Source: Eustoma russellianum (taxonomy: Eukaryota > Streptophyta > Magnoliopsida > Gentianales > Gentianaceae). From it: a DNA stretch of 64,000 nucleotides. The first letter of the stretch is position 1. Each line of letters starts with the position of its first letter. Location: assembly GCA_036186865.1 (NCBI GenBank), contig AP025040.1, positions 32,246,950-32,310,949 of the forward strand, written 5' to 3'. Of the stretch, positions 11,812 through 23,778 are shown in pieces. The translations under genes were made by a program, and so were the position numbers. The notes beneath the pieces are model-generated. The model worked only from the letters and a program-made list of their open reading frames with translations. It was not told the DNA's origin and searched no databases.

Positions 11812-14800
11812 TGTAGCACCCCGTACTCAACCTACCCAAGTACGGTGCGCCCGCCGTACTTCGCTATAGAGAGTACCAGGCGTCAATGTATAACATGTCA
11901 CAGTCTATAACAAAATTTATAGACTTCCATGCCATTATCTTAACAGGTTAGAGAAACTTAGGCAAAATAAAAACTTTTAAGCAAAACATTCCAAATATCC
12001 GACATAAAATTTACAACCATGTTTGCAAAATAAAGGAAAGTCCGAAATTAAAGTCCCCAACATAAGTCCATCAAAAAATAAACCCATCATAAGAAACTCC
12101 TTAAGCTGCCATCCACTCGCACGTCTACGGGTGTGGAGCTCTAGTCTCATTGTTAATCCATTCTACACAGTTTCCTGCAGGCTATGGGGCAAAAATAAAA
12201 GGGTGAGTGACAAAGTCACCAGCAAGTACACCACAAACAATCAAGAATTAAATGGAAAGTACACACAAGAACCAAATCCCAAGAATCTCGACTTTTCCGA
12301 CATACCTGTCCTTCAACTTAATAGCCGCAAAGGAAATAAAATCATAACTTAAGTAACAGAAGGAAATAGGATCATAACTTAGCGATAATAGACTAAGCAT
12401 CCTACTCACAATCATATGCAATGCGTCTGAATTTGCAAATGTAGTGCATCATGATAGAGTGAAAACCAATTTCGATCTTTCTTTCTTTTAAAACATAATC
12501 GTCATAAAACAAGGAGTAGAGCAGGTTTAAATCTTTTATATCCAGATCTGAGTCGGTCATACTATTTCCTTCAGATCTATTATTTCTGAATCTAAAAACG
12601 GCCATACATCAATCATCATCATCCGGTCTATTATCTCCGGACCTGGGCTGTCATAAATTGTCATCATTAAGCCTATTATCTCCGGGCCTAAATGGTCATA
12701 ATCATCATCATCAGGTCGATTATCTCCGGGCCTGGACGGCCATATTCATCATCAGATCAATTAACCCCAGATCTGGAGCGGGTTGTGCTGGCCAGGAATT
12801 AATGGTACCATGGAGTCTTTCTTTCAAAAACTGAAAACTTATTTCCAAAAGAGATTTCTTATCATTCTTTGGCATAAAAATCAGTCTTATAATTTGCATG
12901 AACATGGACAATGCAATGCATGATATGCAACATGAAATTCGTGACTTAATACATCATGAAAAACACATTCTAACTTGTTTCGCAAGCTGGAAAATAGTCC
13001 AGCAGCACTGTCCTGTCCACACAGCCTCAACATCATCAATTTAGAGTGTAATTCCAGAACTTATGCAACACATATGCATAATGGGATTCTAGACACATGC
13101 CATAAAAATTTCGCAACATTCCGAGATGTGTAAAGTCCTCAAAACACTAAATGATCATCAAGGGGTACTGCAGGATTCTGCAGCACAGTACTCACTTTAC
13201 CTCAGTTTCAAGGGCCATAATACATTATTCAATTTGGGATCTCACCTGGAAAACATAGCTAACACACCCATAAACAATATTCATATGCCCAAACATCACA
13301 TACAAGCCTAAATAAACAAGATCAAGGCCTCACAATTCATGCCATCAAACTGTCCTTTTTTTGCAGTTTTGTGCCACCAACTTCAACTCAGTTGTTAACC
13401 CTTAAAACAGTGGTTTCAAGCTGATTTCCTTACATGGACGTGTACACCTATGTCTCAGGTAATTACCATAAACATTTCAAGGCAATCCAACTTGCTTAAG
13501 AGGGTCATTTAATTATCTTTCTAAGTCTAGGTACCTACAGGATCTGTAGTGACCAGTTTTCATTAAAAATTCCATTGCGGTCAAACCACAAGTCATTTTA
13601 TTGAATTTCCACCTCACAAATTTACTACACACACCTAGCTAGCAGCACACCAAAATTTAGCTCATTTGCACCTTCCTAAAGTTTGTTTTAAGGCCAACCA
13701 AGTGGCCACTCAAAACTGTCCAGTTTTCAGAAAATCTTCATTTCATCACTTTTATTGTTCAAGCATTTCCCAACCAACTTCATCCCCCAAAATAACTTAC
13801 TAACCACCAATTATACAGTTTAACATGAGCATTTCAAGTCTCACAATGTTCTTTAAGCTTCACCAAACCCCACGCCAAACAGCCCCATAAAACATGCCAT
13901 TTTCATACATTTTGTACTTCATAAAGTCCATTCTTAACAAGGATTAGTTCACTATTCTTCTAACAACTAAAACCGTCCCTTATTGTGAGGAGTATGTCTC
14001 ATACCATGTTTAAATTAGACATACAACACATCCATAGAGAGAATCACTCCACATGCAAGCACTTTCTCTTATGAAACAACTAATTTCTCATGCTTTGAAC
14101 TTAGAACTTCAACTAAGATTCATGTCTTTAAAAATGGCCAGTCATTCAAGCATACACTTTCACAAATAGGTCTAGATTGTCTAGAGTTTACTTGCCTCTT
14201 TTAGCTTAGAACTTTCCCTAGCTTGAGTCTTGGTTGAAATGGAGTGAAGTTTCCTCCAACTTCTCCATATAGCACACGGTTTTGGGAAGGAAGAAGGATG
14301 AACATTAGCTATTTTAAATGAATAATAGAGCTAGATTGAGGCTAGATTCCCCTTACCAAAATAGAGCTTGGATGGAGATTGAAATGAATCCAACCCACCA
14401 AGATGTTAGCTTCTCCTAATAGCTTGAAGGATCTTCACCTAGTGACCATTTGGAGGTCACGGTTTTTGGCAAGGAAAGAGATATACAATGTGAGCTTTAT
14501 CATTTGAAATGTGGAATTCACTTAGGAAATTCAACATGCAACTTACCTAGATGAGTGTTTTGAGCTTGAAGATGAGGATGATCTTGAGTCTCCTAACTCA
14601 ACTAGCCGTATGAGATGACGATGATGATAGAATCGCCTAAGTGTGGAAGAGCCTTTAGTGGTTGTTTTGAGAGGAACCTTTGAGAGTATTGTGAGTTAGA
14701 GATGAAGGGAAGATTCTAGGACCAACTTGGAGAAGATTTGATAGGGTAGAAGAAAGGGTAGCCAGCGATCATGGGTCAAAAAGAGGCAAGAAGATTTCCA

Positions 14801-15184
14801 TATGGATATAGGAAGACATGAAAGTATCCCTTGTGTCTTGAACCCCCGTTTTTGACTACTCTTTCCTTTTATTTTTATTATTTTCCAAGGGTGGTCTTAG
14901 AACTAAATAAAATATTGGGAATTAAGGAGAATTCTAGAGTCTCCATTTCATGTTGGCGAATTTGTCAAGGGAATCGAGAGGGTATTTTTGTCATTTTTCC
15001 CTTGCTTCATAAGACCTACTCATGTAACTAAATCCTTAGTTATAATATTTACTTTCGGGAATTTAATTGACGAAGAATAAAGTAACATAAATGAAATTTA
15101 ATAAAATACACTTGGAGGACTAATATCTTAGTGACTCACCTTACAAGAGTCGGAGATGTAGAAGAATTTCCGTTGGGTACAACA
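11812..15184 (-). repeat. 3' LTR of the Ty3/gypsy element (3,373 bp)
   Basis: On the plus strand it starts TGTAGCACCCCGTAC and ends GTTGGGTACAACA, the same ends as 20327-23618, giving TG...CA borders. It contains the hairpin array at 12572-12775. Compared with the other LTR it retains about 80 bp near 13770-13850. No protein-coding gene is visible inside. Confidence 0.95.
12572..12775. repeat. tandem hairpin array in the 3' LTR (five units)
   Basis: Five units of about 41-50 bp, each with a 6-base inverted repeat around an 11-base TATTATCTCCG-like loop, separated by CATCATCA-rich spacer. Some stems here carry single changes, for example the first and the fourth; the copy in the other LTR is better preserved. 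Confidence 0.8.
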
Positions 15185-15196
15185 TCCTCCCCCCTT
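15185..15196 (-). other. polypurine tract of the Ty3/gypsy element
   Basis: On the minus strand ATAAGGGGGGAGGA lies directly upstream of the LTR start TGTTGTACCC. This is the primer for plus-strand DNA synthesis in LTR retrotransposons and confirms the minus orientation. Confidence 0.9.
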
Positions 15197-15228
15197 ATCA
15201 CAAGTTTTGTCCTTGAAACTTAAGAGTA

Positions 15229-15849
15229 CTAGTCAAAGAGATATGGGTAAAAGCTCCTCATGCTTTCTTCAGTCTCCCAAGTGGCTTCATCAACAGAGTG
15301 GTGCTTCCATTGCACCTTAACCATGGGGATAGATCGCTTCCTTAGAGTCTTTTCCTTCCGGTCAATTATCCTCTCCGGCCCTTCTTCATAAGACACATCG
15401 GCTTCAATTTTCAATGGGTGCTCCTCGATGATATGACTGGGCTCATGCACGTACTGGCAAAGCTGGGATACATGAAATACATCGTGCAACTGAGACAGCG
15501 ATGGTGGTATTGCTAACCGATAGGAAACTTCTCCAATCCTTTCAAGAATTTCAAATCGCCCAATGAATCTTAGACTCAGTTTACCTTTTATGCCAAATCT
15601 TCTTATGCCCTTCGATGGCAAGACTTTTAAGAATGCTTTCTCACCTGCCTGGAATTCCAATGGTCGACGTCTTTCGTCGGCCCAAACTTTGCTTCTGTCT
15701 TGAGCCGCCTTCAACCTCCGCCTGACAATCATCACTATCTTTCGTGTTTGCTCTACTAGGTCGGGTCCTGCAAAAATTTGGTCTCCAATTTCGTCCCAAT
15801 AAAGTAGAGATCGACACTTTCTTCCATTCAACGCTTCATAAGGGGCCAT
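15229..15849 (-). pseudogene. Ty3/gypsy integrase C-terminal domain with chromodomain-like end
   Basis: A 206-codon open stretch beginning MAPYEALNGRKCRS, the usual end of the integrase core, followed by an SH3-like part (RRPLEFQAGEKAFLKV) and LSLRFIGRFEILERIG...YRLAIP. It ends with a chromodomain-like segment (VQWKHHSVDEATWETEE) near residue 180, which in chromoviruses helps direct insertion into certain chromatin. The frame differs from the integrase core at 15828-16211, so a frameshift lies near 15840-15855. The stop at 15229 is probably the natural end of pol. Confidence 0.9.
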
Positions 15850-16211
15850 CCCAATGGATCAGTGGTAACTATTATTGTAGTAAAACTCCACCAACTTAAG
15901 CTTTTGTCCCAACATCCTCCAAAATCAAAGATACAAGCTCGTAACATGTCCTCCAACGTTTGGATTGTTCTTTCCGATTGACCATCAGTTTGATGGTGAT
16001 ATGCTGAACTCATCCGAATTTCAGTGCCCATCGCCTTCTGGAAGTCTGTCCAAAATCTAGAAGTGAAGCGAGGGCCGTGGCCACAAACTATACTCATGGG
16101 TACTCTGTGCAAGCATACAACATGATCAATATACATGGTAGCAAATTTCTCCATAGAGGCTTTGATTGACATGGCCATGAAATGGGCAGACTTCATCAAA
16201 CGATCAACCAC
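15828..16211 (-). pseudogene. Ty3/gypsy integrase catalytic core fragment
   Basis: Open for 127 codons: MVDRLMKSAHFMAM, then FTSRFWTDFQKAMGT with the second catalytic Asp position changed (relatives have SDRGPRFTS; here CGHGPRFTS), and SSAYHHQTDGQSERT with the catalytic Glu. The upstream first Asp lies in a stop-containing stretch at 16212-16370. The enzyme would insert the cDNA into the chromosome; loss of the central Asp (D to H in GHGP) would inactivate it even without the frame breaks. Confidence 0.88.
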
Positions 16212-16373
16212 AACCCAAATAGCATCACATCAATTCCTTGTCCTTGGTAACTCAGTCACGAAATCCATAATGACGTGATCCCATTTCCACTCAGGAACTT
16301 CAAGGGGTTGCAACAATCCTGTGGGTCTTTGATGTTCTGCTTTTACCCTTTGGCAAATAAGACATTTCTCAAC

Positions 16374-17045
16374 TCATTCAGGAATTTTCTTCTTCATACC
16401 AGGCCACCAGAACTTCTGCTTTAAGTCTTGATACATCTTGTTTGCTCCTGGATGAATGGATAGGCGGGAACTATGGGCTTCCTGAAGGACTTCATTCTTC
16501 ATAGCATCATCCTTGGGTACGCATAACCGACCCCTGAACCATAAGTTTTCATCATCGCGGACCTCAAAATCTTCCGATGGCTTCATTTTCAACTTATCTT
16601 TGATCTTATTCAAAGCTTCGTCCTCTCCTTGAGCCTCTTTAATTTTATCAATTAATGAAGGAATCAAGATCAACTTAGCAAGTACATCATTAATGGAATC
16701 AACCACTTCAAGGTCAAATTCTTTCATATCACGCTGTAAAGGCGGTTGATGCGGATGGCTTGTTTTTCGACTCAAAGCATCGGCAACCCTATTAGCTTTT
16801 CCTGGATGATACTGGATGGAGATATCATAATCCTTTATCAACTCTAGCCATCGGCGTTGGCGCACATTCAGCTCTTTCTGGGTGAAAAGGTACTTAAGGC
16901 TTTTGTGGTCGGTAAAGATTTCACACCTTTCACCGTATAGATAATGTCTCCATATCTTCAGAGCAAAAACAGCTGCAAGCTCAAGATCATGTACTGGATA
17001 ATTCTGTTCAAACGGCTTTAGCTGACGAGATGCATATGCAATCAC
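16374..17045 (-). pseudogene. Ty3/gypsy RNase H and integrase zinc-binding domain
   Basis: A 223-codon open stretch. The first part is the retroviral-type RNase H second half: YASRQLKPFEQNYPVHDLEL, FTDHKSLKYLFTQ and HPGKANRVADALSRK. After a linker of about 75 residues comes the integrase N-terminal zinc region, with LQEAHSSRLSIHPGANKMY carrying the two His; the Cys pair lies just after position 16374, beyond a stop. The first RNase H Asp is upstream, in a region with a stop at about 17046 (HCMQKDxV). Confidence 0.88.
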
Positions 17046-17450
17046 TCAATCCTTCTGCATTAATACACATCCGAGACCATTTTTCGAGGCATAGCTATAT
17101 ACCACAAAACTCTCACCAGGGATAGGTTGAGCCAAGACTGGAGCAGATGTCAAATTCTCTTTCAACTCTGCAAAGCTCCTTTCGCAGTCGGAATTCCATT
17201 CTTACTTTGTCTTCTTCTGTGTCAGTCGGGTGAGAGGCATAGCAGTCCTTGAAAATCCTTCAAGGCATTTACGATAATAGCCCTCTAGACCAAGAAAGCT
17301 TCGCGCCTCTGTGACATTCATTGGCCTTGGCCATTCCGTGATAGCTTCAATCTTTTTGGGATCCACTAATATCCCATCCTCAGATATGACGTGGCCAAGA
17401 AATGATACACTCTGCAGCTAAAATTCACATTTGCTAAATTTGGCATGTAA

Positions 17451-18042
17451 CTATTTCTTCCGCAATATCTCAAGAACGATCTTTAAATGGGCTGCGTGAG
17501 ACTCTTCATCGGACGAATAAATCAAGATATCATCAATGAAAACGACAATGAATTTATCTAGCTGCTCCTGAAATACTCGATTCATAAGGTCCATAAATGC
17601 AGCAGGGGCATTTGTCAATCCGTATGGCATCACAAGGAATTCGTAATGCCCATAACGTGTCCTAAACACAGACTTAGGTGTATCATCAGCTTTGATCTTC
17701 AGCTGAAAATATCCAGATCGCAAATCAACTTTACTGAAGACTCGTGCCCCTTGCATCAAGATATCTTTAGACAGTGCTCAAAACAGAATTTTATTGAAAT
17801 GAGACTTATTAGTTCCTTACCTGAAGCTTGTCAAATAGATCGTCGATTCTAGGCAGAGGGTACTTATTCTTTATTGTAATCTTGTTGAGCTCTCTATAAT
17901 TGATGCATAGACACATGCCTCCATCCTTTTTCTTTACGAATAATACGGGAGCACCCCAAGGCGAGACGCTTGGGCGTATAAGTTTCTTTTCTAACAGCTC
18001 ATGCAACTGTTCCTTTAGTTCCTTCAATTCAGCAGGCGCCAT
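17451..18042 (-). pseudogene. Ty3/gypsy reverse transcriptase, split
   Basis: Two open pieces: 17809-18042 (ELKEQLHELLEKKLIRPSVS, WGAPVLFVKKKDG, NYRELNKITIKNKYPLPRID) and 17451-17759 (FSKVDLRSGYFQLKI, FLVMPYGLTNAPAAF, FIDDILIYS). The catalytic VDL and IDD aspartates are both present. Between them about 50 bases are shifted and hold stops (LSKDI region at 17760-17808), apparently a small duplication or insertion. Downstream, 17046-17450 is the connection region toward RNase H (RLTQKKTK, ESFVVYSYAS) with several stops. Confidence 0.9.
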
Positions 18043-18317
18043 TCGGTAAGGTGCCTTTGATATAGACTCGGCTTCCTGAATTAGATTAATTTCAAACGCG
18101 ATCTCTCAATCTGGAGGAAGGCCTGGTAATTCTTCTGGAAAAACATCCGGGTACTCCTGAACTATCGGAACTTGAGAAAGATCGAATGGTGCTTGATCGG
18201 TACTTAGAGCATAAACTAAGAATCCTTTCTGCTCTTTCTTCAATGCACTGCAGGCACGGATCGCATTCACATAGATATTCTTGGGGAATTTCCTCAATTT
18301 CGAACCTCCATGAAAAG

Positions 18318-18674
18318 TTATTTCTTCACATGTTGGGTCCTTAATGGTAACCCGCCTCTCATGACAAGAATGTGTGCGCAATTCTTGGAGAGCCAATCCA
18401 TTCCAAGAATTATATCAAAGTCGCTCATGGTTATTGGGATCAAATCTGCTACAAACAGTTTTTCGTCGAACTCATTCTCACAGCCTTTGTACAATTGGTG
18501 AGAAACAAGCACCTGATCACCAGCTGCTTGAACTCTATATGGCGTCCCAAGATGGACTGGGCTATGATCAATATTCTTTGCAAACTTCCTTGAGACAAAT
18601 GAGTGGCTAGCGCCACTGTCAAACAACACATTTGCAGGCACACTACATACTAAGATAGTTCCGGAATCATACAA
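18318..18674 (-). pseudogene. Ty3/gypsy aspartic protease
   Basis: A 118-codon open piece with LFDSGASHSFVS, the single Asp active site of retroelement aspartic proteases, and DFDIILGMDWLS, the second conserved motif of the fold. The enzyme cuts the gag-pol polyprotein. It continues after a frameshift into 18106-18396 (AQELRTHS...VVQEYPDVFPEELPGLPP), the usual link to reverse transcriptase. Confidence 0.9.
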
Positions 18675-18734
18675 AATTAATTAAACAACAACAAGGCTAC
18701 AATATCTTGCAAAAATTTAAACATTGCATAATTC

Positions 18735-20013
18735 TTAAAACATACCAGTCACAACATCGGTAGATTCATCAATGGCAGCATCGGTCATGACATGAACCCT
18801 AGTATTTGCACGCTGACACGGGTTCCTTGGTTGTTGCTGCTGCTGTTGGGCTCCTTTCTCTGGGCAGTCTTTGATCATGTGACCGACTTTTCCACATCTA
18901 AAACACGTAGTCCCCTTGTCTGGACAGTTCTTAAGCACATGGCCCACCTTACCACATCCGAAACATTTCTCTACCTGAATGAAACATTCTCCCACATGGT
19001 GCTTTTGGCAATGAGGACAAGCTGGAAAAGCTGGCTGTTGCTGACCCTAATTTCTCGGCTGATTCTTTTGCTGCGAGCGACACTGAAAGTGATTCTGATT
19101 CTTTCCCTAATGACCTGGTCCTCTGAAATTCTGCTTCTCTGTCTTACGAGATCCCCCACTATCAGATGCTTCTCTTCCCCTTTTCTGACCAATCTCATCA
19201 TGGCGGATGATGTCCCTCTCTATCCTGTAACAGGCATCATGCAATGGACCAAAATTCGCAGGATTTACATTAACCAGTCAAGTCCTGATCCTCGGATCTA
19301 ATCCCCTTTCAAATTTCAACATCTTAGTCTCTTCATCATTCATCGTCAACGGCTGAAATCTCCCCAAAGCTATAAACTTATTGGCATAGTCTGCAACAGT
19401 CATTCCTTGCTCTTGTTTCAGTGACTCAAACTCATGTCTCTTTTGTAGCTTAACTGATCGAGGTATGTAAAACTTGTTGAACTCTTGTAAGAATCCCTCC
19501 CATGGTATTGGCCTTGGCAAAGATTGTAAATTTGCTTTCCACCACTGATTCGCTTCTCCAAGCAAAACTGATCTAAACGCTTGTGTTTTCATTTCTTCGG
19601 GTGCACGGATCAATTCAAAACAGTTCTCCACTTCATCAAGCCATTTTTCTGCAGCATCGGGATCCAATTTTCCTTCAAACGGTGGTACATTATCTCTCTT
19701 TAGTTTTTCAAAGTAATACTATGCATCTCTCACTGGCTCATGTGGCTGTGGAGGGGCATTCTGCTGCATCATCACCTGGCCAATCTGCGTCACAGTCTTG
19801 CAGAAAGCCTGAAGGCGTGGATATCAGGGATCATCTGAGGTAAAGTCCTCTAGGTGGAGGATTATTCTTAGCAGGAGGTGGGTTCTGATCCTGTGGTGGT
19901 GGTGGGAGAGGGATCTGAGCAAGTGGAGGAGGAACGGGCTCCTGAGGTTGCGGAGGGACCGGCTCATGTGCAGCGGGTCAGACTCTAGCAGGTCTGCCAC
20001 GAGGTTGAGCCAT
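18735..20013 (-). pseudogene. Ty3/gypsy gag with zinc knuckles
   Basis: The first ATG at 20013 gives MAQPRGRPARV and then a TGA at 19978-19980, so gag is cut at codon 12 unless read through. After a proline-rich stretch, 19278-19667 holds the retrotransposon gag (capsid) domain: AEKWLDEVENCFELI, FRSVLLGEANQWWKA, WEGFLQEFNKFYIPRS, QGMTVADYANKF and FERGLDPRIR. Further stops occur in the basic linker at 19040-19277. The nucleocapsid at 18735-19020 has three zinc knuckles: CPHCQKHHVGEC, CFGCGKVGHVLKNC and CFRCGKVGHMIKDC. Gag packages the element RNA. Confidence 0.9.
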
Positions 20014-20306
20014 TTGCATTATGGGGCGTCAGAATTTATTCAGAGTTGAATAATCAGAATATTTCACAAATAAATTCATAATTTAAAGAAATCTCGAACA
20101 AAGAGAAAAGAAGATAAGATTCAGATTAAATTCTAAGGCATTTAAAATCTTATCGACTAGGATTTAATCATTAAGTTAAGGACCTAATTCCCGTCTAAGT
20201 CATCCTAATCTAAAGTCGACACTCTTCTAAGATCATGACGTAGGTCTAAGATTAAACTTAGATTTCTATAATCATAATTTAGTTCTACATTCTGCCCGAA
20301 TCTAGA

Positions 20307-20324
20307 GCCTGGTCTCTGATACCA
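20307..20324 (-). other. primer-binding site for initiator tRNA-Met
   Basis: The minus-strand sequence TGGTATCAGAGACCAGG starts two bases after the 5' LTR. Its first 11-12 bases match the standard plant initiator-Met primer site (TGGTATCAGAGC). It primes minus-strand cDNA synthesis and fixes the 5' side of the element. Confidence 0.9.
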
Positions 20325-20326
20325 TC

Positions 20327-23300
20327 TGTAGCACCCCGTACTCAGCCTGCCCGCGTACGGTGCGCCCGCTGTACTTCGCTACAGAGAGTACCAGGCGTCA
20401 ATACATAACATGTCACAGTCTATAACAAAATTTATAGACTTCCATGCCATCATCTTAACAGGTAACCGAAACTTAGGCAGAATAAAAACTTTTAAGCAAA
20501 ACATTCCAAATATCCGACATAAAATTTACATCCATGTTCGCAAAATAAAGGAAAGTCCGAAATTAAAGTCCCCAACATAAGTCCATCAAAACATAAACCC
20601 ATCATAAGAAAATCCTTAAGCTGCCATCCACTCGCACGTCTACGGGTATGGAACTCTAGGCTCATCGTTAATCCATTCTAAACCATTTCCTGTAGGCTCT
20701 GGGGGAAAAATAAAAGGGTGAGTGACAATGTCACCATCAAGTACACCATAAACAATCAAGAATTAAATAGAAAGTACACACAAGAACCAAATCTCAAGAA
20801 TCTCGACTTTTCCGACATACCTGTCCTTTAACTTAATAGCCGTAAAGGAAATAAAATCATAACTTAAGTGACAGAAGGAAATAGGATCATAACTTACCGA
20901 TAATAGACTAATCATCCTACTCACAATCATATGCAATTCGTATGAATATGCAAATGTGGTGCATCATGATAGAGTGAAAACCAATTTCGATCTTTCTTTC
21001 TTTCAAAACATAATCGTCATAAAACAAGGAGTAGAGCAGGTTCAAATCTTTTATATCCAGAGCTGAGTCGGTCATACCATTCCCTTCAGATCTATTATTT
21101 CCGGATCTGAAAACAGTCATACATCAATCCCATCATCAGGTCTATTATCTCCGGACCTGGGCTATCACAAATTGTCATCATTAGGCCTATTATCTCCGGG
21201 CCTAAACGGTCATAATCATCATCATCAGGCCTATTATCTCTGGGCCTGGACGGTCATACTCATCATCAGATCAATTAACCCCAGATTCGTAGCGGGTTGT
21301 GCTGGCCAAGAATTAATGGTACCATGGAGTCTTTCTTTCAAAAACTGAAAACTAATTTTCAAAAGAGCTTCCTTATCATTCTTTGGCATAAAAATCAGTC
21401 TTATAATTTGCATGAACATGGACAATACAATGCATGATATGCAACATGAAATTCGTGACTAAATACATCATGAAAAACACATTCTAACTTGTTTCGCAAG
21501 CTGCAAAATAGTCAAGCAGAACTGTCCTGTCCACACAGCCTCAACATTATCAATTTAGAGTCTAATTCAAGAACTTATGCAACACATATGCATAATGGGA
21601 TTATAGACACGTGCCATAAAAATTTCTCAACATTTCGAGATGTCTAAAGTCCTCAAAACACTAAATGATCATCAAGGGGTACTGTAGGATTCTGCAGCAC
21701 AGTACTCACTTTACCTCAGTTTCAAGTGCCATAACACATTATTCAATTTGGGCCATCACCTGGAAAACATAGCTAACACACCCAGAAACAATATTCATAT
21801 GCCCAAACATCACATACAAGCCTAAATAAACAAGATCAAGGCCTCACAATTCATGCCATCAAACTGTCCAGTTTTCCTGTTTTGTACCACCAACTTCAAC
21901 TCAGTTGTTAACCGTTAAAACAGTGGTTTCAATTGATTTCCTTACATGGACGGGTAAATCTATGTCTTAGGTAATTACCATTAAAGTTTCAAGGCAATCC
22001 AACATGTTTAGGAGGGTCATTTAATTATCTTTCTAAGTCTAGGTACCTGCATGATCTGTAGTGACTAGTTTTCACTAAAAATTCCATTACGGTCGAACCA
22101 CAAGTCCTTTTATTGAATTTCCACCTCACAAATTTACTACACACACCTAGCTATCAGAATAACAAAATTCAGCTCATTTGCGCCTTCCTAAGGTTCGTTT
22201 TAAGGCCAACCAAGCTGCTACTCAAAACTGTCCACTTTTCAGAAAATCTTCGTTTCATCACTTTTATTGTTCAAGCATTTTCTTTAAGCTTCACCAAACC
22301 CCACGCCAAACAGCCCCATAAAACATGCCATTTTCATACATTTTGTACTTCATAAAGTCTATTCTTAACAAGGATTAGTTCACTATCCTTCTAGCCATTA
22401 AAACCGTCCTTTATTGTGAGGAGTATGTCTCATACCATATTTAAATTAGACATGCAACACATCCATAGAGAGAATCACTCCACATGCAAACACTTTCTCT
22501 TATGAAGCAACTAATTTTGTCATGCTTTGAACTTAGAACTTCAACTAAGATACATGTCTTAAAAATGGCTAGTCATTCAAGCATACACTTTCACAAATAA
22601 GTCAAGATTGTCTAGAGTATACGTGCCTCTTTGAGCTTAGAACTTTCCCTAGCTTGAGCCTTGGTTGAAATGGGGTGAAGTTTCCTCCAACTTCTCCATA
22701 TAGCACACGGTCTTGGGAAGGAAGAAGGATGAACATTAGCAACCATTTTAAATGAAGAATAGAGCTAGATTGAGGCTAGATTCCACTTACCAAAATAGAG
22801 CTTGGATGGAGATTGAAATGAATCCAACCCACCAAGATGTTAGCTTCTCCTAATAGCTTGAAGGATCTTCACCTTGTGACCATTTGGAGGTCACGGTTTT
22901 TGGCAAGGAAAGAGATATACAATGTGAGCTTTATCATTTGAAATGTGGAATTCACTTAGGATATTCAACATGCAACTTACCTAGATGAGTCTTTGGAGCT
23001 TGAAGAAGAGGATGATCTTGAGTCTCCTAACTCAACTAGCCGTATGAGATGATGATGATGATAGAATTGCCAAAGTGTGCAAGAGCCTTTAATGGTTGTT
23101 TTGAGAGGAACCTTTGAGAGTATTGTGAGCTAGAGATGAAGAGAAGATTCTAAGACCAACTTGGAGAAGTATTCATGGAGTAGAAGAAGGAGCAGCCGGC
23201 AGTCATGGTCAAAAAGAGGCAAGAAGATTCCCATGTGGATATAGAAAGCCATGAAAGTATTCCTTGTGTCTTGAACCCCCCTTTTTGACTACTCTTTCCT

Positions 23301-23618
23301 TTTATTTTTATTATTTTACAAGGGTGGTCTTAGAATTAAATAAAATATTGGGAATTAAGGAGAATTCTAGAGTCTCCATTTCATGTTCGCCGAATTTGTC
23401 AACGGAATTGAGAGGGTATTGTTTGTCATTTTCCCTTGCTTCATGAGACCTACTCACATAATTATATCCTTACTTATAATATTTACTTTCGGGAATTTAA
23501 TTGAAGAAGTATAAAATAACATAAATGAAATTTAATAAAATGCACTTAGAGGACTAATATCATAGTGATTCACCTCATAAGAGTCGGAGATATAGAAGAA
23601 TTTCTGTTGGGTACAACA
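20327..23618 (-). repeat. 5' LTR of the Ty3/gypsy element (3,292 bp)
   Basis: Same TGTAGC...CAACA ends as 11812-15184. It lacks about 80 bp that the other LTR keeps (deletion near 22275). Its outer 57 bases at 20327-20383 are GC-rich and self-complementary: TGTAGC pairs with GCTACA and, inside, GCACC-CGTAC pairs with GTACGGTGC. Promoter and terminator of the element must lie here but cannot be placed confidently. Confidence 0.95.
21087..21290. repeat. tandem hairpin array in the 5' LTR (five units, covarying stems)
   Basis: Stems at 21087/21104 (CAGATC/GATCTG), 21137/21154 (CAGGTC/GACCTG), 21182/21199 (TAGGCC/GGCCTA), 21226/21243 (CAGGCC/GGCCTG) and 21267 (CAGATC, second arm decayed here but GATCTG in the other LTR). 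Each stem encloses an 11-base loop, mostly TATTATCTCCG. Unit spacing is 41-50 bases. Confidence 0.85.
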
Positions 23619-23747
23619 AGCCCATCTTTATAAAAACAAATAATATAGCCATGTATAGATATTTATGAATTTTCATATATACATATATGTACTTATAACA
23701 TAAAATAAGTCCTCAAACTCTTAAAAATAGGCCTTTGGCCGTGGTGC

Positions 23748-23778
<31 letters not shown>

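Larger units (their letters stand above)
11812..23618 (-). mobile_element. Ty3/gypsy LTR retrotransposon (chromovirus/Tekay-like), 11.8 kb, decayed
   Basis: Complete in outline: LTR 11812-15184, polypurine tract, integrase, RNase H, reverse transcriptase, protease and gag in minus-strand order, primer site, and LTR 20327-23618. The order pro-RT-RH-IN with a chromodomain-like tail places it among plant chromoviruses of the Tekay/Del type. Flanks AACCC (11807-11811) and AGCCC (23619-23623) form a 5-bp target duplication with one change. The two LTRs differ by many substitutions plus an 80-bp deletion in the right one, so it is not a recent insertion. Several stops and frameshifts break gag-pol, so it cannot move on its own. 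Confidence 0.95.

Noticed and set aside
12572..12775. Regularly spaced repeats in the gypsy LTR resembling a CRISPR array.
   Set aside because: Spacers are CATCATCA-like and similar to each other, the array is inside both LTRs, and the genome is a plant's.
20307..20324. Possible tRNA gene fragment.
   Set aside because: Only about 17 bases match the tRNA 3' end; this is the primer-binding site of the retrotransposon.
22113..22355. 80-codon frame in the 5' LTR.
   Set aside because: The corresponding stretch of the other LTR is altered by an 80-bp indel and the frame is not kept.
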